Shown: in pieces, positions 7,101 through 16,807 of the stretch | How the letters are laid out: each line of letters opens with the position of its first letter | How positions within the stretch are numbered: the first letter of the stretch is position 1 | From: Streptococcus oralis | Lineage (GTDB): Bacteria > Bacillota > Bacilli > Lactobacillales > Streptococcaceae | Direction: 5' to 3' | Length of the DNA stretch: 64,000 nt | NCBI RefSeq assembly: GCF_001983955.1 | Contig: NZ_CP019562.1 | Span: 1,116,001 to 1,180,000, forward strand | The notes under the pieces: generated by a model | The model's database searches: none | Seen by the model: only the letters and a program-made list of their open reading frames with translations | Told to the model about the DNA's origin: nothing | Program-made: the position numbers and the translations under genes

Positions 7101-9581
7101 TTAAGAATTTGCTTTATCTTCTTTAAAGACTTCTTTGAGGTAAGCATCGAAAACTTCCTCATCTGAAATCGTGTCTGAAATAAAGCTTCCATTGCTAGTA
7201 CGTTCTGACAAGTTGAGGTCTTGCAATCGGCTTTCATAGATTGTTCCCTTGTTAGATTGGACAAGCAGCGTTTGGTCGTTTTCTTCAACTTCTGTACTAA
7301 AGAGATCACCAACGAAACCTTGCTCTGCAACTGCTCCAGCCAAGAAGACTCGGTGCGGTTTGTTTTTCAACTCACGCAAGACTTGTAGACCTCGTTTAGC
7401 ACGGCTGGTCGCTGGAATTTCCTCAATGGAAACACGTTTCAAGCTTCCACGTTGGGTCAAGAGGTAGAAGGATGAGGTGTTACAGATGAAGGCTGCCTGG
7501 AGGACATCATCTTCTTTCAGGTTCATAGCCTTGACACCTGCAGCCTTGGCACCAACAACCGGAACCTCTTCGATATTGAAACGAAGGGCATAACCGTTTT
7601 GACTAATCAAAAGAACATCATCTAGTTTAATTGAAGCCACTGCTACAATTTGGTCTGTCTCGTCTTTAAGTTTAGCGTACTTGACAGATTTAGACTTGTA
7701 GGTCCGCCATGGAGAGAACTCTTTGCGTTCTACACGCTTGATTTGGCCGAGGCGAGTTGCTGCAAAATAAGTTGTCGCATCATCAAACTGATCTACTACT
7801 TCTGCATAGAGTATTTCTTCGTTCGTTTCAAAGTTTGTAATGGTCTGGCTCAGATGCTCTCCGATATCCTTCCAGCGAATATCTGCCAATTCATGGATTG
7901 GTCGATAAATGACATTTCCAAGAGTAGTGAACATCAAGAGGTGCTGGGTTGTCTTGGCAGTTTGCACAAAGATCAAACGATCATCATCACGTTTGCCAAT
8001 TTCTTCCAGCGTAGAAGCTGCAAAGGAACGTGGGCTAGTACGCTTGATATAGCCTGCCTTAGTCACGCTGACATAAGTATCTTCCTCGGCAATCAAACTA
8101 GCTGTATCAATCTCGATTGCTTTCGCAGTATCTTCCAAAGTACTCAAACGTGGTGTCGCAAATTTCTTTTTAACCTCACGAAGTTCTTTCTTCATGAGAT
8201 TGTACATAGTCCGTTCATCACCAATGATAGCCGCAAGCATGGCAATCTTTTCACGCAATTCTGCTTCTTCTTCCTGCAAGACAACCACGTCTGTATTGGT
8301 CAAACGGTAAAGTTGCAAGGTAACGATGGCCTCAGCCTGCTCCTCAGTAAACTCATAGCTGACCTTGAGGTTTTCCTTGGCGTCAGCCTTATTCTCAGAA
8401 GCACGGATAAGGGCAATGACTTCATCCAAAATCGAGATAACGCGAATCAAACCTTCCACGATATGGAGACGTTTTTCGGCCTTTTCCTTGTCAAAGCGAG
8501 AACGCGCCAAGATCACTTCACGACGGTGGGCAATATAGCTAGACAATATAGGCACAATGCCAACCTGACGAGGGGTGAAATTGTCAATCGCAACCATGTT
8601 GAAGTTGTAGTTGATTTGCAAGTCAGTGTATTTGAAGAGATAGTTAAGAACCAGCTCGGTATTCGCATCTTTCTTAAGTTCAATAGCGATACGAAGACCG
8701 TCACGGTCAGACTCATCACGAACCTCAGCAATACCAGCCACCTTGTTATTGACACGAACATCATCGATTTTCTTGACGAGATTAGCCTTATTGATTTCAT
8801 AAGGAATCTCAGTGATAACGATTTGTTCCTTACCACCTTTTAACTTTTCAATCTCCGTCTTAGAACGAACAACCACGCGCCCCTTCCCAGTTTCATAGGC
8901 TTTCTTGATTTCATCACTCCCTTGAATGATAGCCCCTGTAGGGAAGTCTGGTCCAGGCAAGAATTCCATGAGTTTTTCAACTTTGGCCGTTGGGTGATCA
9001 ATCATGTAAACCGTGGCATCAATAACATCAGCTAAATTATGGGGAGGAATGTCTGTGGCATAACCAGCCGAAATCCCAGTCGAACCATTGACCAAGAGGT
9101 TTGGAAATGCTGCTGGCAGGACTGTCGGCTCTTTCTCGGTATCGTCAAAGTTCCATGCAAAAGGAACGGTCTTTTTCTCGATATCTTGAAGAAGGTAGCC
9201 TGCAATCTCAGACAAACGAGCCTCTGTATAACGCATAGCAGCAGGTGGATCCCCGTCCATGGAACCGTTATTACCGTGCATTTCAACCAGAATCTCACGG
9301 TTTTTCCAGTCCTGAGACATACGAACCATAGCATCATAGATAGAAGAATCCCCGTGTGGGTGAAAATTCCCCATGATGTTACCGACAGACTTGGCCGACT
9401 TACGGTAGCTCTTGTCAAAGGTATTGCCATCCTTATTCATCGAATAAAGAATACGACGTTGCACAGGCTTCAATCCATCACGAATATCTGGCAAAGCCCG
9501 GTCTTGAATGATGTACTTGGAGTAGCGACCAAAGCGCTCTCCCATGATGTCCTCAAGGGACATGTTTTGAATGTTACTCAT
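7101..9581 (-). CDS. parC: DNA topoisomerase IV subunit A
   Basis: The 826-residue protein decatenates daughter chromosomes together with ParE. The N-terminal breakage-reunion domain has the catalytic Tyr in AAMRYTEARL; the quinolone-determining region reads HPHGDSSIYD with Ser79 and Asp83, the susceptible forms. C-terminal beta-pinwheel repeats follow. The start at 9581 (MSNIQNMSLEDIMGERFG) is the one I know for pneumococcal ParC, yet no Shine-Dalgarno is visible before it; an in-frame TTG nine codons upstream also lacks one. Gly52 and Asp91 differ from typical S. pneumoniae and match other mitis-group species. Unlike many bacteria, parE is not adjacent here but 2.4 kb away. Confidence 0.97.
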   Translation of the reverse strand: MSNIQNMSLEDIMGERFGRYSKYIIQDRALPDIRDGLKPVQRRILYSMNKDGNTFDKSYRKSAKSVGNIMGNFHPHGDSSIYDAMVRMSQDWKNREILVEMHGNNGSMDGDPPAAMRYTEARLSEIAGYLLQDIEKKTVPFAWNFDDTEKEPTVLPAAFPNLLVNGSTGISAGYATDIPPHNLADVIDATVYMIDHPTAKVEKLMEFLPGPDFPTGAIIQGSDEIKKAYETGKGRVVVRSKTEIEKLKGGKEQIVITEIPYEINKANLVKKIDDVRVNNKVAGIAEVRDESDRDGLRIAIELKKDANTELVLNYLFKYTDLQINYNFNMVAIDNFTPRQVGIVPILSSYIAHRREVILARSRFDKEKAEKRLHIVEGLIRVISILDEVIALIRASENKADAKENLKVSYEFTEEQAEAIVTLQLYRLTNTDVVVLQEEEAELREKIAMLAAIIGDERTMYNLMKKELREVKKKFATPRLSTLEDTAKAIEIDTASLIAEEDTYVSVTKAGYIKRTSPRSFAASTLEEIGKRDDDRLIFVQTAKTTQHLLMFTTLGNVIYRPIHELADIRWKDIGEHLSQTITNFETNEEILYAEVVDQFDDATTYFAATRLGQIKRVERKEFSPWRTYKSKSVKYAKLKDETDQIVAVASIKLDDVLLISQNGYALRFNIEEVPVVGAKAAGVKAMNLKEDDVLQAAFICNTSSFYLLTQRGSLKRVSIEEIPATSRAKRGLQVLRELKNKPHRVFLAGAVAEQGFVGDLFSTEVEENDQTLLVQSNKGTIYESRLQDLNLSERTSNGSFISDTISDEEVFDAYLKEVFKEDKANS

Positions 9582-9786
9582 ATAGGATACAAAGCCCGTA
9601 AAATGCAAAGGAAATTTATCTTTTTCACACAGTATTTAGGGCGTGTTCAACTCCTTTCAAAGAATGTAGAGTGGGGTTTTATAGAATAAGGGATAATTTA
9701 CAGAAATTAGTCCCGTGTTCAGTTACTATATATAACAAAACTATCTTTTCTGTAGTTTAATCTTTTAAATTATATACTTTATTTAG

Positions 9787-10641
9787 TTAGTGATTCGAAA
9801 GTCTCTCCTCAGCATACTCAATCATCCTCTCCGCCACTGCCTTATCATAGTCAAGGCCTATCTTGTTAGCAAAAGATTGAGCCTCTTGGTGGAAAAGTTT
9901 CATTGTTGCAAATAAAGACTGAGTGATTTTTTCTAAACTGGATAAATCAAGCAGATTTGAGAATTGCTTCTCTTTCTCAGCAGGTAAATAGTTAAAGAGA
10001 TACTTATAGTTCTTGCCGATATCGACTCTTCCCCTATCACTGGCTACCTGCCAAGCTAAGACCTTCAAGAGTTCTTGTTGACAAATACCATAAAGATGAT
10101 CAATGGCATAGAGTAGTTGTTTACGACAGATTCCTTTGACTACGTAGGCTGACACCCACCAAAATTCATTGCAGGCTTTTTCAAAATCAATCGGGCTAGC
10201 TGGGCTCGTCCAGTAACGTTGAGGACTCGGTGAATAAGGTTCAAACAAACCATTAGGATCTTCTAAAATGGTGAATCCTGCCTCACTATCCACCCACTCT
10301 TGCATGTGCTCTTTGGGGCAGAGGGTCAAATCAATCCGATTGCCATCTTCAAAGAGCATGAGATAAAGGCGACGGTGTCCCAGTACATTATACTGTTCAA
10401 TCAAGCGTTTGCCAAACCGATCCAACCAAGAAAGGTCACTCGTCAGATTATCTAAATCCTCCACAACATAGACCACGTCGTAATCTTGAAACTCATCTTT
10501 TGGAGCTTTTGGATTTGTCCGTGAACCAGACATGGCGACAGCTTCAACTTGTAAAGTTTTAGCTGTTTGTAAAATCAATCTCAGCATTTGCGCTTCACTT
10601 CTATGTTGTCTGCACATATCTTTTATAGAATTATTTTTCAT
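9787..10641 (-). CDS. ANT(6)-type (AadE/AadK-like) nucleotidyltransferase
   Basis: The 284-residue protein has the nucleotidyltransferase signature MSGSR followed by DYDVVYVV and a later NRIDLTLCP, matching the streptomycin 6-adenylyltransferase (AadE/AadK) family. The C-terminal helical half is present, so the length is normal. Chromosomal homologues in streptococci are common and need not confer high-level resistance. Its ATG lies inside the 3' end of the upstream membrane-protein gene (11-base overlap). The next unit on this strand contains a truncated second copy with very similar N-terminal text. Whether streptomycin is its real substrate cannot be told from sequence. Confidence 0.82.
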   Translation of the reverse strand: MKNNSIKDMCRQHRSEAQMLRLILQTAKTLQVEAVAMSGSRTNPKAPKDEFQDYDVVYVVEDLDNLTSDLSWLDRFGKRLIEQYNVLGHRRLYLMLFEDGNRIDLTLCPKEHMQEWVDSEAGFTILEDPNGLFEPYSPSPQRYWTSPASPIDFEKACNEFWWVSAYVVKGICRKQLLYAIDHLYGICQQELLKVLAWQVASDRGRVDIGKNYKYLFNYLPAEKEKQFSNLLDLSSLEKITQSLFATMKLFHQEAQSFANKIGLDYDKAVAERMIEYAEERLSNH

Positions 10642-11158
10642 TGCCGTCTTGCTCCTCTTGTTTTTGGATGCCTCGTATTCTTTTCATCTCAAGTTCGCCT
10701 ACGATTAATTGGATAGTTGAACAAATCCCCGAAACGATTAAAATAAAATAAAACAAATTCATATCGTTTCTATGATATATTTGAAAGCTTCTCCATAATA
10801 CAAAAGTATTTACTAATGAAAGAAGGAAAAGTAAAATAGCATTGAATAGGAGTGTTATAGCAAACTTACTCTTAAAATACCTATAATGTTTTCCAATCCG
10901 ATAGAGGGTATATAGTGAGAAAACAATCATCAAAGGTGTGAAGGCAAGTGCATAAAATAAGATAAACCCTATTCCTGAGTATGGTTTACTTTCAATTGGT
11001 AGATCTAATAGACAGATACCAACAGTGAGGATGTTCATTATAAACAAAGATACTGTGCGAGCACACTCTTTTCTACCTTTATTGGTCATTAAATCATATA
11101 TAATTCCAAAAATGGCCAAGAGAACAAGGAAAAAAGGCATCATTAATAACGTAATCAA
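10631..11158 (-). CDS. Hypothetical membrane protein
   Basis: The 175-residue protein has four likely membrane segments (about residues 2-20, 38-55, 60-85 and 98-122, with a fifth hydrophobic stretch near 135-152) and a charged C-terminus (QKQEEQDGNEK). I do not recognise a family. The start is a TTG at 11158 with a strong GGAGGTG upstream. It overlaps the nucleotidyltransferase gene downstream by 11 bases and sits between the intact and truncated copies of that family, suggesting it arrived with the intact gene. Confidence 0.65.
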   Translation of the reverse strand: MITLLMMPFFLVLLAIFGIIYDLMTNKGRKECARTVSLFIMNILTVGICLLDLPIESKPYSGIGFILFYALAFTPLMIVFSLYTLYRIGKHYRYFKSKFAITLLFNAILLFLLSLVNTFVLWRSFQIYHRNDMNLFYFILIVSGICSTIQLIVGELEMKRIRGIQKQEEQDGNEK

Positions 11159-11188
11159 TCCAGCACCTCCAATAGTTTTAGCGATTGT

Positions 11189-11452
11189 TTACCTAAAAAA
11201 GATAATCATCACCTTTACTTGAACTTTACAACTCCCCTGTCTGGTATAGGTTATACCCTTAAAGAAACGGGTCTGAGTAAGGTCATCCGTCAGATTATCT
11301 AAATCGTCCACGACATAGACTACATCATAATCTTGAAACTCGTCTTTTGGTGCTTTTGTATCAGTTCGTGAACCGGACATAGCGACAGCCTCGACTTTTA
11401 GACTTTTTGCGATTTGTAATATTAAATCAAGCATTTCGGTTTCAGTTCTCAT
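11189..11452 (-). pseudogene. Truncated N-terminal fragment of a second ANT(6)-type nucleotidyltransferase
   Basis: The first ~55 residues (MRTETEMLDLILQIAK, then VEAVAMSGSRT, KAPKDEFQDYDVVYVV) closely resemble the intact protein encoded at 9787-10641; the DNA of the two stretches (about 11280-11445 and 10440-10600) agrees at roughly four of five bases by eye. After DDLTQTR the similarity stops and the frame runs into unrelated sequence, ending at 87 residues against about 284. The substrate-binding C-terminal domain is missing, so it is very likely non-functional. ATG at 11452 is preceded by GAAGTG. Confidence 0.8.
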
Positions 11453-11593
11453 GTTTATCACTTCTTTGTTTATTATAAAAATGAAATAAGGTATCAGATA
11501 ATAAAATTAAGTATTGTCTATAAGTGATGATTTAAAATGATTTGATAATTCCTGTTTATACGGAATTGACTGTTAATAATCTAATTTATTGTC

Positions 11594-12001
11594 TTAAATT
11601 AACCCTTGAGCTTGACGCCATACATCATAAGAATCGATATCCGCTTTAACCATTGTTATACAAAATCCAACTACTGCGATATCATCCAAGTAGCCTATAC
11701 CTGGTAAGAAATCTGGAATCAAATCTATCTGAGATAAAAGATAAATTAATGCACTTAAAATAGCCAAAATAGTTCCATAAGGAACAGTCGTATATTTACC
11801 TTGAACATAATTCTTCACTAAGGAAATCATAACTGGAACCATCGATAATTGTTCACCAACATTTGGTATTTCCTTAATTTTTTGCTCTAAATGATACAAA
11901 AAATTATCTAATTCGTCCTTATCATTTAATAATGCCTCAGACTGGGCATAGCCACTTTCGAGAGCTTCCTTTACTTGCTCTTCACTAAGATTTTCAGACA
12001 T
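11594..12001 (-). CDS. DUF1232 (YkvA-like) membrane-associated protein
   Basis: The 135-residue protein carries the DUF1232 hallmark YLLSQIDLIPDFLPGIGYLDD near residues 90-112, within a hydrophobic hairpin that begins near 78. The N-terminal half is acidic and helical (SENLSEEQVKEALESGY). Function is unknown for the family. AGGACA precedes the ATG at 12001. It lies 33 bases downstream of parE on the same strand, so it may be read from the parE promoter. Confidence 0.8.
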   Translation of the reverse strand: MSENLSEEQVKEALESGYAQSEALLNDKDELDNFLYHLEQKIKEIPNVGEQLSMVPVMISLVKNYVQGKYTTVPYGTILAILSALIYLLSQIDLIPDFLPGIGYLDDIAVVGFCITMVKADIDSYDVWRQAQGLI

Positions 12002-12034
12002 ATTTTGTCCTCCATTTGTATTTCTTTATAGTTT

Positions 12035-13978
12035 TTAAAACACAGTCGCTTCTTCCAGCGTAAACTTGACATTATCCTCAATCCACTTACGGCGTGGTTC
12101 GACCTTGTCTCCCATAAGGACATTGACGCGGCGTTCGGCGCGTGCTAGGTCTTCGATGGTGACACGGATGAGGGTACGCGTTTCTGGGTTCATGGTTGTT
12201 TCCCAGAGCTGGTCCGCATTCATCTCACCAAGTCCCTTGTAGCGTTGGAGGGTTGCACCTTTACCAAACTGCTTGCGGAGTTCTTCTAGCTCCCCGTCCG
12301 TCCATGCGTAAGCCACTTCTTCTTTCTTGCCTTTTCCTTTGGACATCTTGTAAAGAGGCGGAAGGGCGATATAGACATGTCCTGCCTCAACTAGCGGACG
12401 CATATAACGGTAGAAGAATGTTAAAAGAAGAGTTTGGATATGGGCACCGTCGGTGTCGGCATCGGTCATGATAATGATCTTGTCATAATTGGCATCTTTA
12501 AGGGAGAAGTCTGCTCCGACACCCGCACCAATGGTATAAATCATAGTGTTGATTTCTTCATTTTTGAGAATATCTGCCATCTTGGCCTTGGCTGTATTAA
12601 TCACCTTACCACGAAGAGGTAGGATAGCTTGGAATTTACGGTCACGGCCTTGCTTGGCAGAACCACCGGCAGAGTCCCCCTCAACCAGGTAGAGTTCATT
12701 TTTTGCAGGATTCTTAGACTGGGCTGGGGTCAATTTTCCAGACAACAAGCCCTTGTCTTTCTTGTTTTTCTTACCATTTCGGCTCTCATCACGCGCTTTG
12801 CGAGCCGCCTCACGAGCATCACGCGCCTTGATAGCTTTACGAATCAGATTGGAAGCCAGTTCCCCATTTTCCATGAGGAAGAAGGTTAACTTATCAGCCA
12901 CAATCCCATCTACAACTGGACGAGCCAGAGGACTCCCTAGTTTATCCTTGGTCTGACCTTCAAACTGGAGGTGTTCTTCAGGAACAAGGATGGAAAGAAC
13001 TGCCGCTAACCCTTCACGGTAATCGGAACCTTCTAGGTTTTTATCTTTTTCTTTGAGAAGTCCAGTTTTTCGCGCATAGTCGTTCATTACTTTGGTAATG
13101 GCAGACTTGAGTCCTGTCTCATGCGTTCCACCGTCCTTGGTACGAACGTTGTTAACAAAGGACAAGATGTTATCTGAAAATCCATCATTATATTGGAGGG
13201 CTACTTCTACTTGAAAACCATTGTCTTCGCCTTCAAAGTATAGGACTGGCGTCAAGGTTTCCTTGTCTTCATTGAGGTAAGAAACAAAGTCTTGTACCCC
13301 GTTCTCATAATGGAATTCGATTGCTTCATCTGTTCGCTTATCTGTCAAAGACAAGGTCACATTTTTTAAGAGAAAGGCTGACTCATTAAGGCGCTCTGAA
13401 ATGGTATTGTACTTGAAATCTGTCGTAGAAAAGATACTAGCATCCGGCATGAAAGTGACTTTGGTACCTGTCTTAGACTTGGGTGCTGTACCAATTTTCT
13501 TCAAGGTTGTAACGGGTTTTCCACCATTTTCAAAACGTTGTTTATAAACCGTTCCATCACGGGTAATTTCCACTTCTAGCCAACTTGATAGGGCATTAAC
13601 GACTGAAGATCCCACTCCGTGGAGACCACCAGATGTCTTATAACCCCCTTGACCGAATTTCCCTCCAGCGTGGAGAATGGTAAAGATAACCTCAACGGTT
13701 GGAATTCCCATGGCATGCATCCCAGTCGGCATCCCTCGACCATGGTCTTGAACCGTTAGACTGCCGTCTTTATTGATGGTCACATCAATGCGATCACCAA
13801 ATCCAGACAAGGCTTCATCGACTGCATTGTCCACAATTTCCCAGACTAAGTGATGGAGACCTGCTCCGTCGGTCGATCCAATATACATCCCTGGACGTTT
13901 ACGGACCGCATCCAACCCTTCTAGCACCTGAATGGCGTCATCATTGTAGTTATTAATATTGATTTCCTTTTTTGACAC
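12035..13978 (-). CDS. parE: DNA topoisomerase IV subunit B
   Basis: The 647-residue GHKL ATPase subunit of topoisomerase IV. Visible motifs: [20 protein letters not shown] (ATP/Mg Asn-Glu), [22 protein letters not shown], the [18 protein letters not shown] near residue 428 and DADTDGAH near 505, and a final QRYKGLGEM. The start codon is GTG at 13978, with AGGAGGTTCCTT directly upstream. It is divergent from plsY, separated by about 135 bases. It partners ParC, encoded 2.4 kb downstream. Confidence 0.97.
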   Translation of the reverse strand: MSKKEININNYNDDAIQVLEGLDAVRKRPGMYIGSTDGAGLHHLVWEIVDNAVDEALSGFGDRIDVTINKDGSLTVQDHGRGMPTGMHAMGIPTVEVIFTILHAGGKFGQGGYKTSGGLHGVGSSVVNALSSWLEVEITRDGTVYKQRFENGGKPVTTLKKIGTAPKSKTGTKVTFMPDASIFSTTDFKYNTISERLNESAFLLKNVTLSLTDKRTDEAIEFHYENGVQDFVSYLNEDKETLTPVLYFEGEDNGFQVEVALQYNDGFSDNILSFVNNVRTKDGGTHETGLKSAITKVMNDYARKTGLLKEKDKNLEGSDYREGLAAVLSILVPEEHLQFEGQTKDKLGSPLARPVVDGIVADKLTFFLMENGELASNLIRKAIKARDAREAARKARDESRNGKKNKKDKGLLSGKLTPAQSKNPAKNELYLVEGDSAGGSAKQGRDRKFQAILPLRGKVINTAKAKMADILKNEEINTMIYTIGAGVGADFSLKDANYDKIIIMTDADTDGAHIQTLLLTFFYRYMRPLVEAGHVYIALPPLYKMSKGKGKKEEVAYAWTDGELEELRKQFGKGATLQRYKGLGEMNADQLWETTMNPETRTLIRVTIEDLARAERRVNVLMGDKVEPRRKWIEDNVKFTLEEATVF

Positions 13979-14077
13979 AAGGAACCTCCTATTTGTTCAT
14001 CTTTTCTATTTTACAGGTTTTCTAGCGATTTTGCAAAGCTTTTCCCTTTCAGCCGTCACAATTTCACAGGATATTCT

Positions 14078-14107
14078 CTGACTTTCTATACCATTTCATG
14101 GTATAAT
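14078..14107 (+). promoter_or_regulatory. plsY promoter with palindrome across the -10
   Basis: CTGACT (14078-14083), an 18-base spacer and the extended -10 TGGTATAAT (TATAAT at 14102-14107) predict a start at or beside the plsY ATG at 14114. A perfect 8-bp inverted repeat TATACCAT-TTC-ATGGTATA (14087-14105) overlaps the -10. Confidence 0.7.
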
Positions 14108-14113
14108 AGGTCT

Positions 14114-14755
14114 ATGATGACATTTGTATTATTAATTTTAGCTTATCTGCTAGGTTCGATTCCATCTGGTCTTTGGATTGGACAAATCTTCTTTCAAACA
14201 AATCTGCGTGAACATGGTTCTGGAAACACCGGAACAACCAATACTTTCCGAATTTTAGGTAAGAAAGCGGGTATGGCAACCTTTGTGATTGACTTCTTTA
14301 AAGGAACCTTGGCCACTCTCCTTCCAATCCTTTTCCAACTTCAAGGTGTATCACCTCTTGTATTTGGACTTTTGGCCGTAATTGGACATACCTTTCCTAT
14401 CTTTGCAGGATTTAAAGGTGGTAAGGCTGTCGCAACCAGTGCTGGAGTGATTTTCGGATTTGCGCCTGTTTTCTGTCTCTATCTAGCAATCGTATTCTTT
14501 GGAAGCCTCTATCTAGGTAGTATGATTTCACTGTCTAGCGTTACTGCTGCTATTGCAGCCGTTATTGGAGTTCTCCTATTTCCACTATTTGGATTTATCC
14601 TGAACAACTATGACCCTCTCTTCATTTTGATTATCCTAGCACTTGCTAGCTTGATTATCATTCGTCACAAAGATAATATCACACGTATCAAAAATAAAAC
14701 TGAAAATCTCGTTCCTTGGGGATTGAACCTAACCCATCAAAATCCAAAAAAATAA
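14114..14755 (+). CDS. plsY: Acyl-phosphate:glycerol-3-phosphate acyltransferase PlsY
   Basis: The 213-residue integral membrane enzyme transfers an acyl group from acyl-phosphate to glycerol 3-phosphate, the first step of phospholipid synthesis. Family motifs are intact: GSIPSG near residue 14, the [10 protein letters not shown] loop near 34-43 and GHTFPIF with KGGKAV near 94-107. About five membrane segments are visible. No Shine-Dalgarno precedes the ATG ATG start, and the -10 lies only six bases upstream, so the mRNA is probably leaderless. A bidirectional terminator follows. Confidence 0.95.
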   Translation: MMTFVLLILAYLLGSIPSGLWIGQIFFQTNLREHGSGNTGTTNTFRILGKKAGMATFVIDFFKGTLATLLPILFQLQGVSPLVFGLLAVIGHTFPIFAGFKGGKAVATSAGVIFGFAPVFCLYLAIVFFGSLYLGSMISLSSVTAAIAAVIGVLLFPLFGFILNNYDPLFILIILALASLIIIRHKDNITRIKNKTENLVPWGLNLTHQNPKK

Positions 14756-14783
14756 AACGCCAGTTTGAAACTGACGTTTTTTT
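14754..14783. terminator. Bidirectional terminator between plsY and the nucleoside ABC operon
   Basis: The stem AAAACG.CAGTTT / AAACTG.CGTTTT is followed by seven T on the plus strand and A-rich sequence on the other side. Confidence 0.85.
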
Positions 14784-14789
14784 GTATGC

Positions 14790-15746
14790 TTATTTTGACT
14801 TGATGTAGTTGATACCGTCTGCCTTAGGTGCAACTGCTTTTCCAAAGAAGGCTGCCAAGACAAGAATGGTCAAGACATAAGGCGCGATTTGAAGGTAAAC
14901 CGCTGGTACTCCTTGTAAGAAAGGCAATTGAGAACCGATAACAGCCAAACTTTGTGAAAGTCCAAAGAAAAGACTAGAAAGCATAGCACCGATTGGGTTC
15001 CATTTACCAAAGATCATTGCAGCAAGGGCGATAAATCCAGGACCGACAATAGTTGTCACTGAGAAGTTAACTGAGATTGATTGAGCATAAATCGCTCCCC
15101 CAATTCCACCAAGGAAACCTGAAATAACAACCCCAAGATATCGCATTTTGTAGACATTGATCCCCAAGGTATCCGCTGCCTGAGGGTGTTCACCAACAGA
15201 GCGAAGGCGAAGACCAAAGCGGGTCTTGAAGAGGATAAACCAAGCAAGGAAAGAGAAGGCAATCGCGATATAACCTAGTAGACTGGTTGACTTGAAGAAG
15301 ATATCTCCAATCACTGGGATATCAGCCAAAACTGGGAAATCAAAACGTCCAAAAGTTTGGCTTAAGTTATCCGTTTGTCCTTTGTTATAAAGAACTTTAA
15401 CCAAGAAAACCGCTAGGGCAGGAGCCATCAAGTTCAATACTGTACCACTGACAACATGGTCCGCACGGAAATGAACTGTAGCGACTGCATGGATGAGAGA
15501 GAAAATAGCTCCCACGATACCAGCAACTAACAAGGAAATCCAAGGAGTAGCTGCTCCAAGTTGTTCTGCAAACTCAAGGTTAAAGACAACCCCAGAAAAG
15601 GCTCCCATAACCATAATTCCTTCAAGACCGACGTTAACGACACCACCACGTTCAGAGAAGACTCCTCCAATACTCGTAAAAATAAGTGGTGCTGAGTAAA
15701 TCAGCATAGAAGAGACCAAGAGGGTGAGTAATGTTGTAATAGACAT
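14790..15746 (-). CDS. Nucleoside ABC transporter permease (second permease)
   Basis: The 318-residue protein has eight to nine membrane segments and belongs to the branched-chain-amino-acid/ribose-like permease family used by BMP-type nucleoside importers (GGVVNVGLEGIMVMGAF, LGGIGGAIYA). With the permease encoded at 15749, the ATPase and the PnrA lipoprotein it should import purine or pyrimidine nucleosides. It is the last gene of the operon, separated by two bases from the preceding permease gene and followed by a terminator. Confidence 0.9.
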   Translation of the reverse strand: MSITTLLTLLVSSMLIYSAPLIFTSIGGVFSERGGVVNVGLEGIMVMGAFSGVVFNLEFAEQLGAATPWISLLVAGIVGAIFSLIHAVATVHFRADHVVSGTVLNLMAPALAVFLVKVLYNKGQTDNLSQTFGRFDFPVLADIPVIGDIFFKSTSLLGYIAIAFSFLAWFILFKTRFGLRLRSVGEHPQAADTLGINVYKMRYLGVVISGFLGGIGGAIYAQSISVNFSVTTIVGPGFIALAAMIFGKWNPIGAMLSSLFFGLSQSLAVIGSQLPFLQGVPAVYLQIAPYVLTILVLAAFFGKAVAPKADGINYIKSK

Positions 15747-15748
15747 CC

Positions 15749-16807
15749 TTACTTACCTCCTTTAACTTGTTTTTTAGGTTTGACAAAGCGTTCGATAATG
15801 TAGTGAACGCTGACAAAGAAGATAATAGACGCTGTTACAATGCTAACAAGCTCAGACGGAACTTGCGCTGCGTTCATACCCGGTGCTCCTACTTGCAAAA
15901 CTCCAAATAAGAAGGCTGCAAAGAGAATTCCAATTGGTGAATTTCCAGCAAGCAAACTAACTGCCATCCCGTTAAATCCGACAGCTAATGATGATCCCTG
16001 AACGTAAACGTTTTGGAAGGTACCAAGACCTTCGACCGCTCCACCAAGACCAGCCAGAGCACCAGAGATAATCATTGATAGAATGATTGTACGTTTTGCT
16101 GAAATACCAGCGTACTCTGAAGCATGGGGATTGAGACCAACTGCACGAATTTCAAAACCGAGAGTCGTTTTCTTGAGCAAGAACCAAATCACGCCAACAG
16201 CAATGATTGCAAAGAAGATTCCGATATTCATACGGGAATTTCCAGTCAACTCCGATAACCATGGTGTCTGGTATGTAGCGTTGGCACTAACACGAATCGT
16301 TGAATCTGTACTTTGCATAATATCTTTAGGAAAGGCATGAATAAAGGCATTTCCCACATACAATACAATGTAGTTCATCATGATGGTCACAATGACCTCT
16401 GACGTACCGAGATAGGCTCTGAGAATACCTGGAATTGCTCCAACAATTCCACCTGCGATCAAAGCAATGATCACTGTCAATGGAATCAAAACGAGACGAG
16501 GCATATCTGGATTTGACAAGGCAAACCAACCACTGAGAATCCAGCCTGCAAGTGCTTGACCAGGAAGTCCAACGTTAAAGAAACCTGCTCTACTGGCAAC
16601 TGCGAAACCAAGACCTATCAAGACAAGAGGACCCATGGCACGGAAAATTTCTCCAATTCCACGGAGGCTACCAAAAGCTGTATAGAACAACTCCTCATAA
16701 CCCCAGATAGCATCATATCCGAAGATCCACATGACAATGGCTCCGAGCAAGATTCCTAAAAATACGGAAATCAAGGGAACCGAAATTTGTTGTAATTTTT
16801 TAGACAT
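15749..16807 (-). CDS. Nucleoside ABC transporter permease (first permease)
   Basis: The 352-residue permease has about nine membrane segments and typical text such as SRAGFFNVGLPGQALAG and GALAGLGGAVEGLG. The start at 16807 (MSKKLQQISV) has AAGGAGAAGAG upstream; a longer in-frame start lacks support. It overlaps the ATPase stop by eight bases. It pairs with the next permease in one importer. Confidence 0.9.
   Translation of the reverse strand: MSKKLQQISVPLISVFLGILLGAIVMWIFGYDAIWGYEELFYTAFGSLRGIGEIFRAMGPLVLIGLGFAVASRAGFFNVGLPGQALAGWILSGWFALSNPDMPRLVLIPLTVIIALIAGGIVGAIPGILRAYLGTSEVIVTIMMNYIVLYVGNAFIHAFPKDIMQSTDSTIRVSANATYQTPWLSELTGNSRMNIGIFFAIIAVGVIWFLLKKTTLGFEIRAVGLNPHASEYAGISAKRTIILSMIISGALAGLGGAVEGLGTFQNVYVQGSSLAVGFNGMAVSLLAGNSPIGILFAAFLFGVLQVGAPGMNAAQVPSELVSIVTASIIFFVSVHYIIERFVKPKKQVKGGK

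Noticed and set aside
7650..8843. A long open frame on the plus strand opposite parC (397 codons)
   Set aside because: It is antisense to a clear, full-length ParC and shows no recognisable domains or ribosome-binding site; such frames arise from codon bias.
9787..10641. Reading the nucleotidyltransferase as an acquired streptomycin-resistance determinant
   Set aside because: Family membership is clear but chromosomal AadK-like proteins are common in streptococci and no mobile element is attached; resistance cannot be inferred.
11241..11256. Short palindrome GGTATAGGTTATACC inside the truncated nucleotidyltransferase region
   Set aside because: Six-base arms only, inside a decayed gene with no promoter to control; probably chance.
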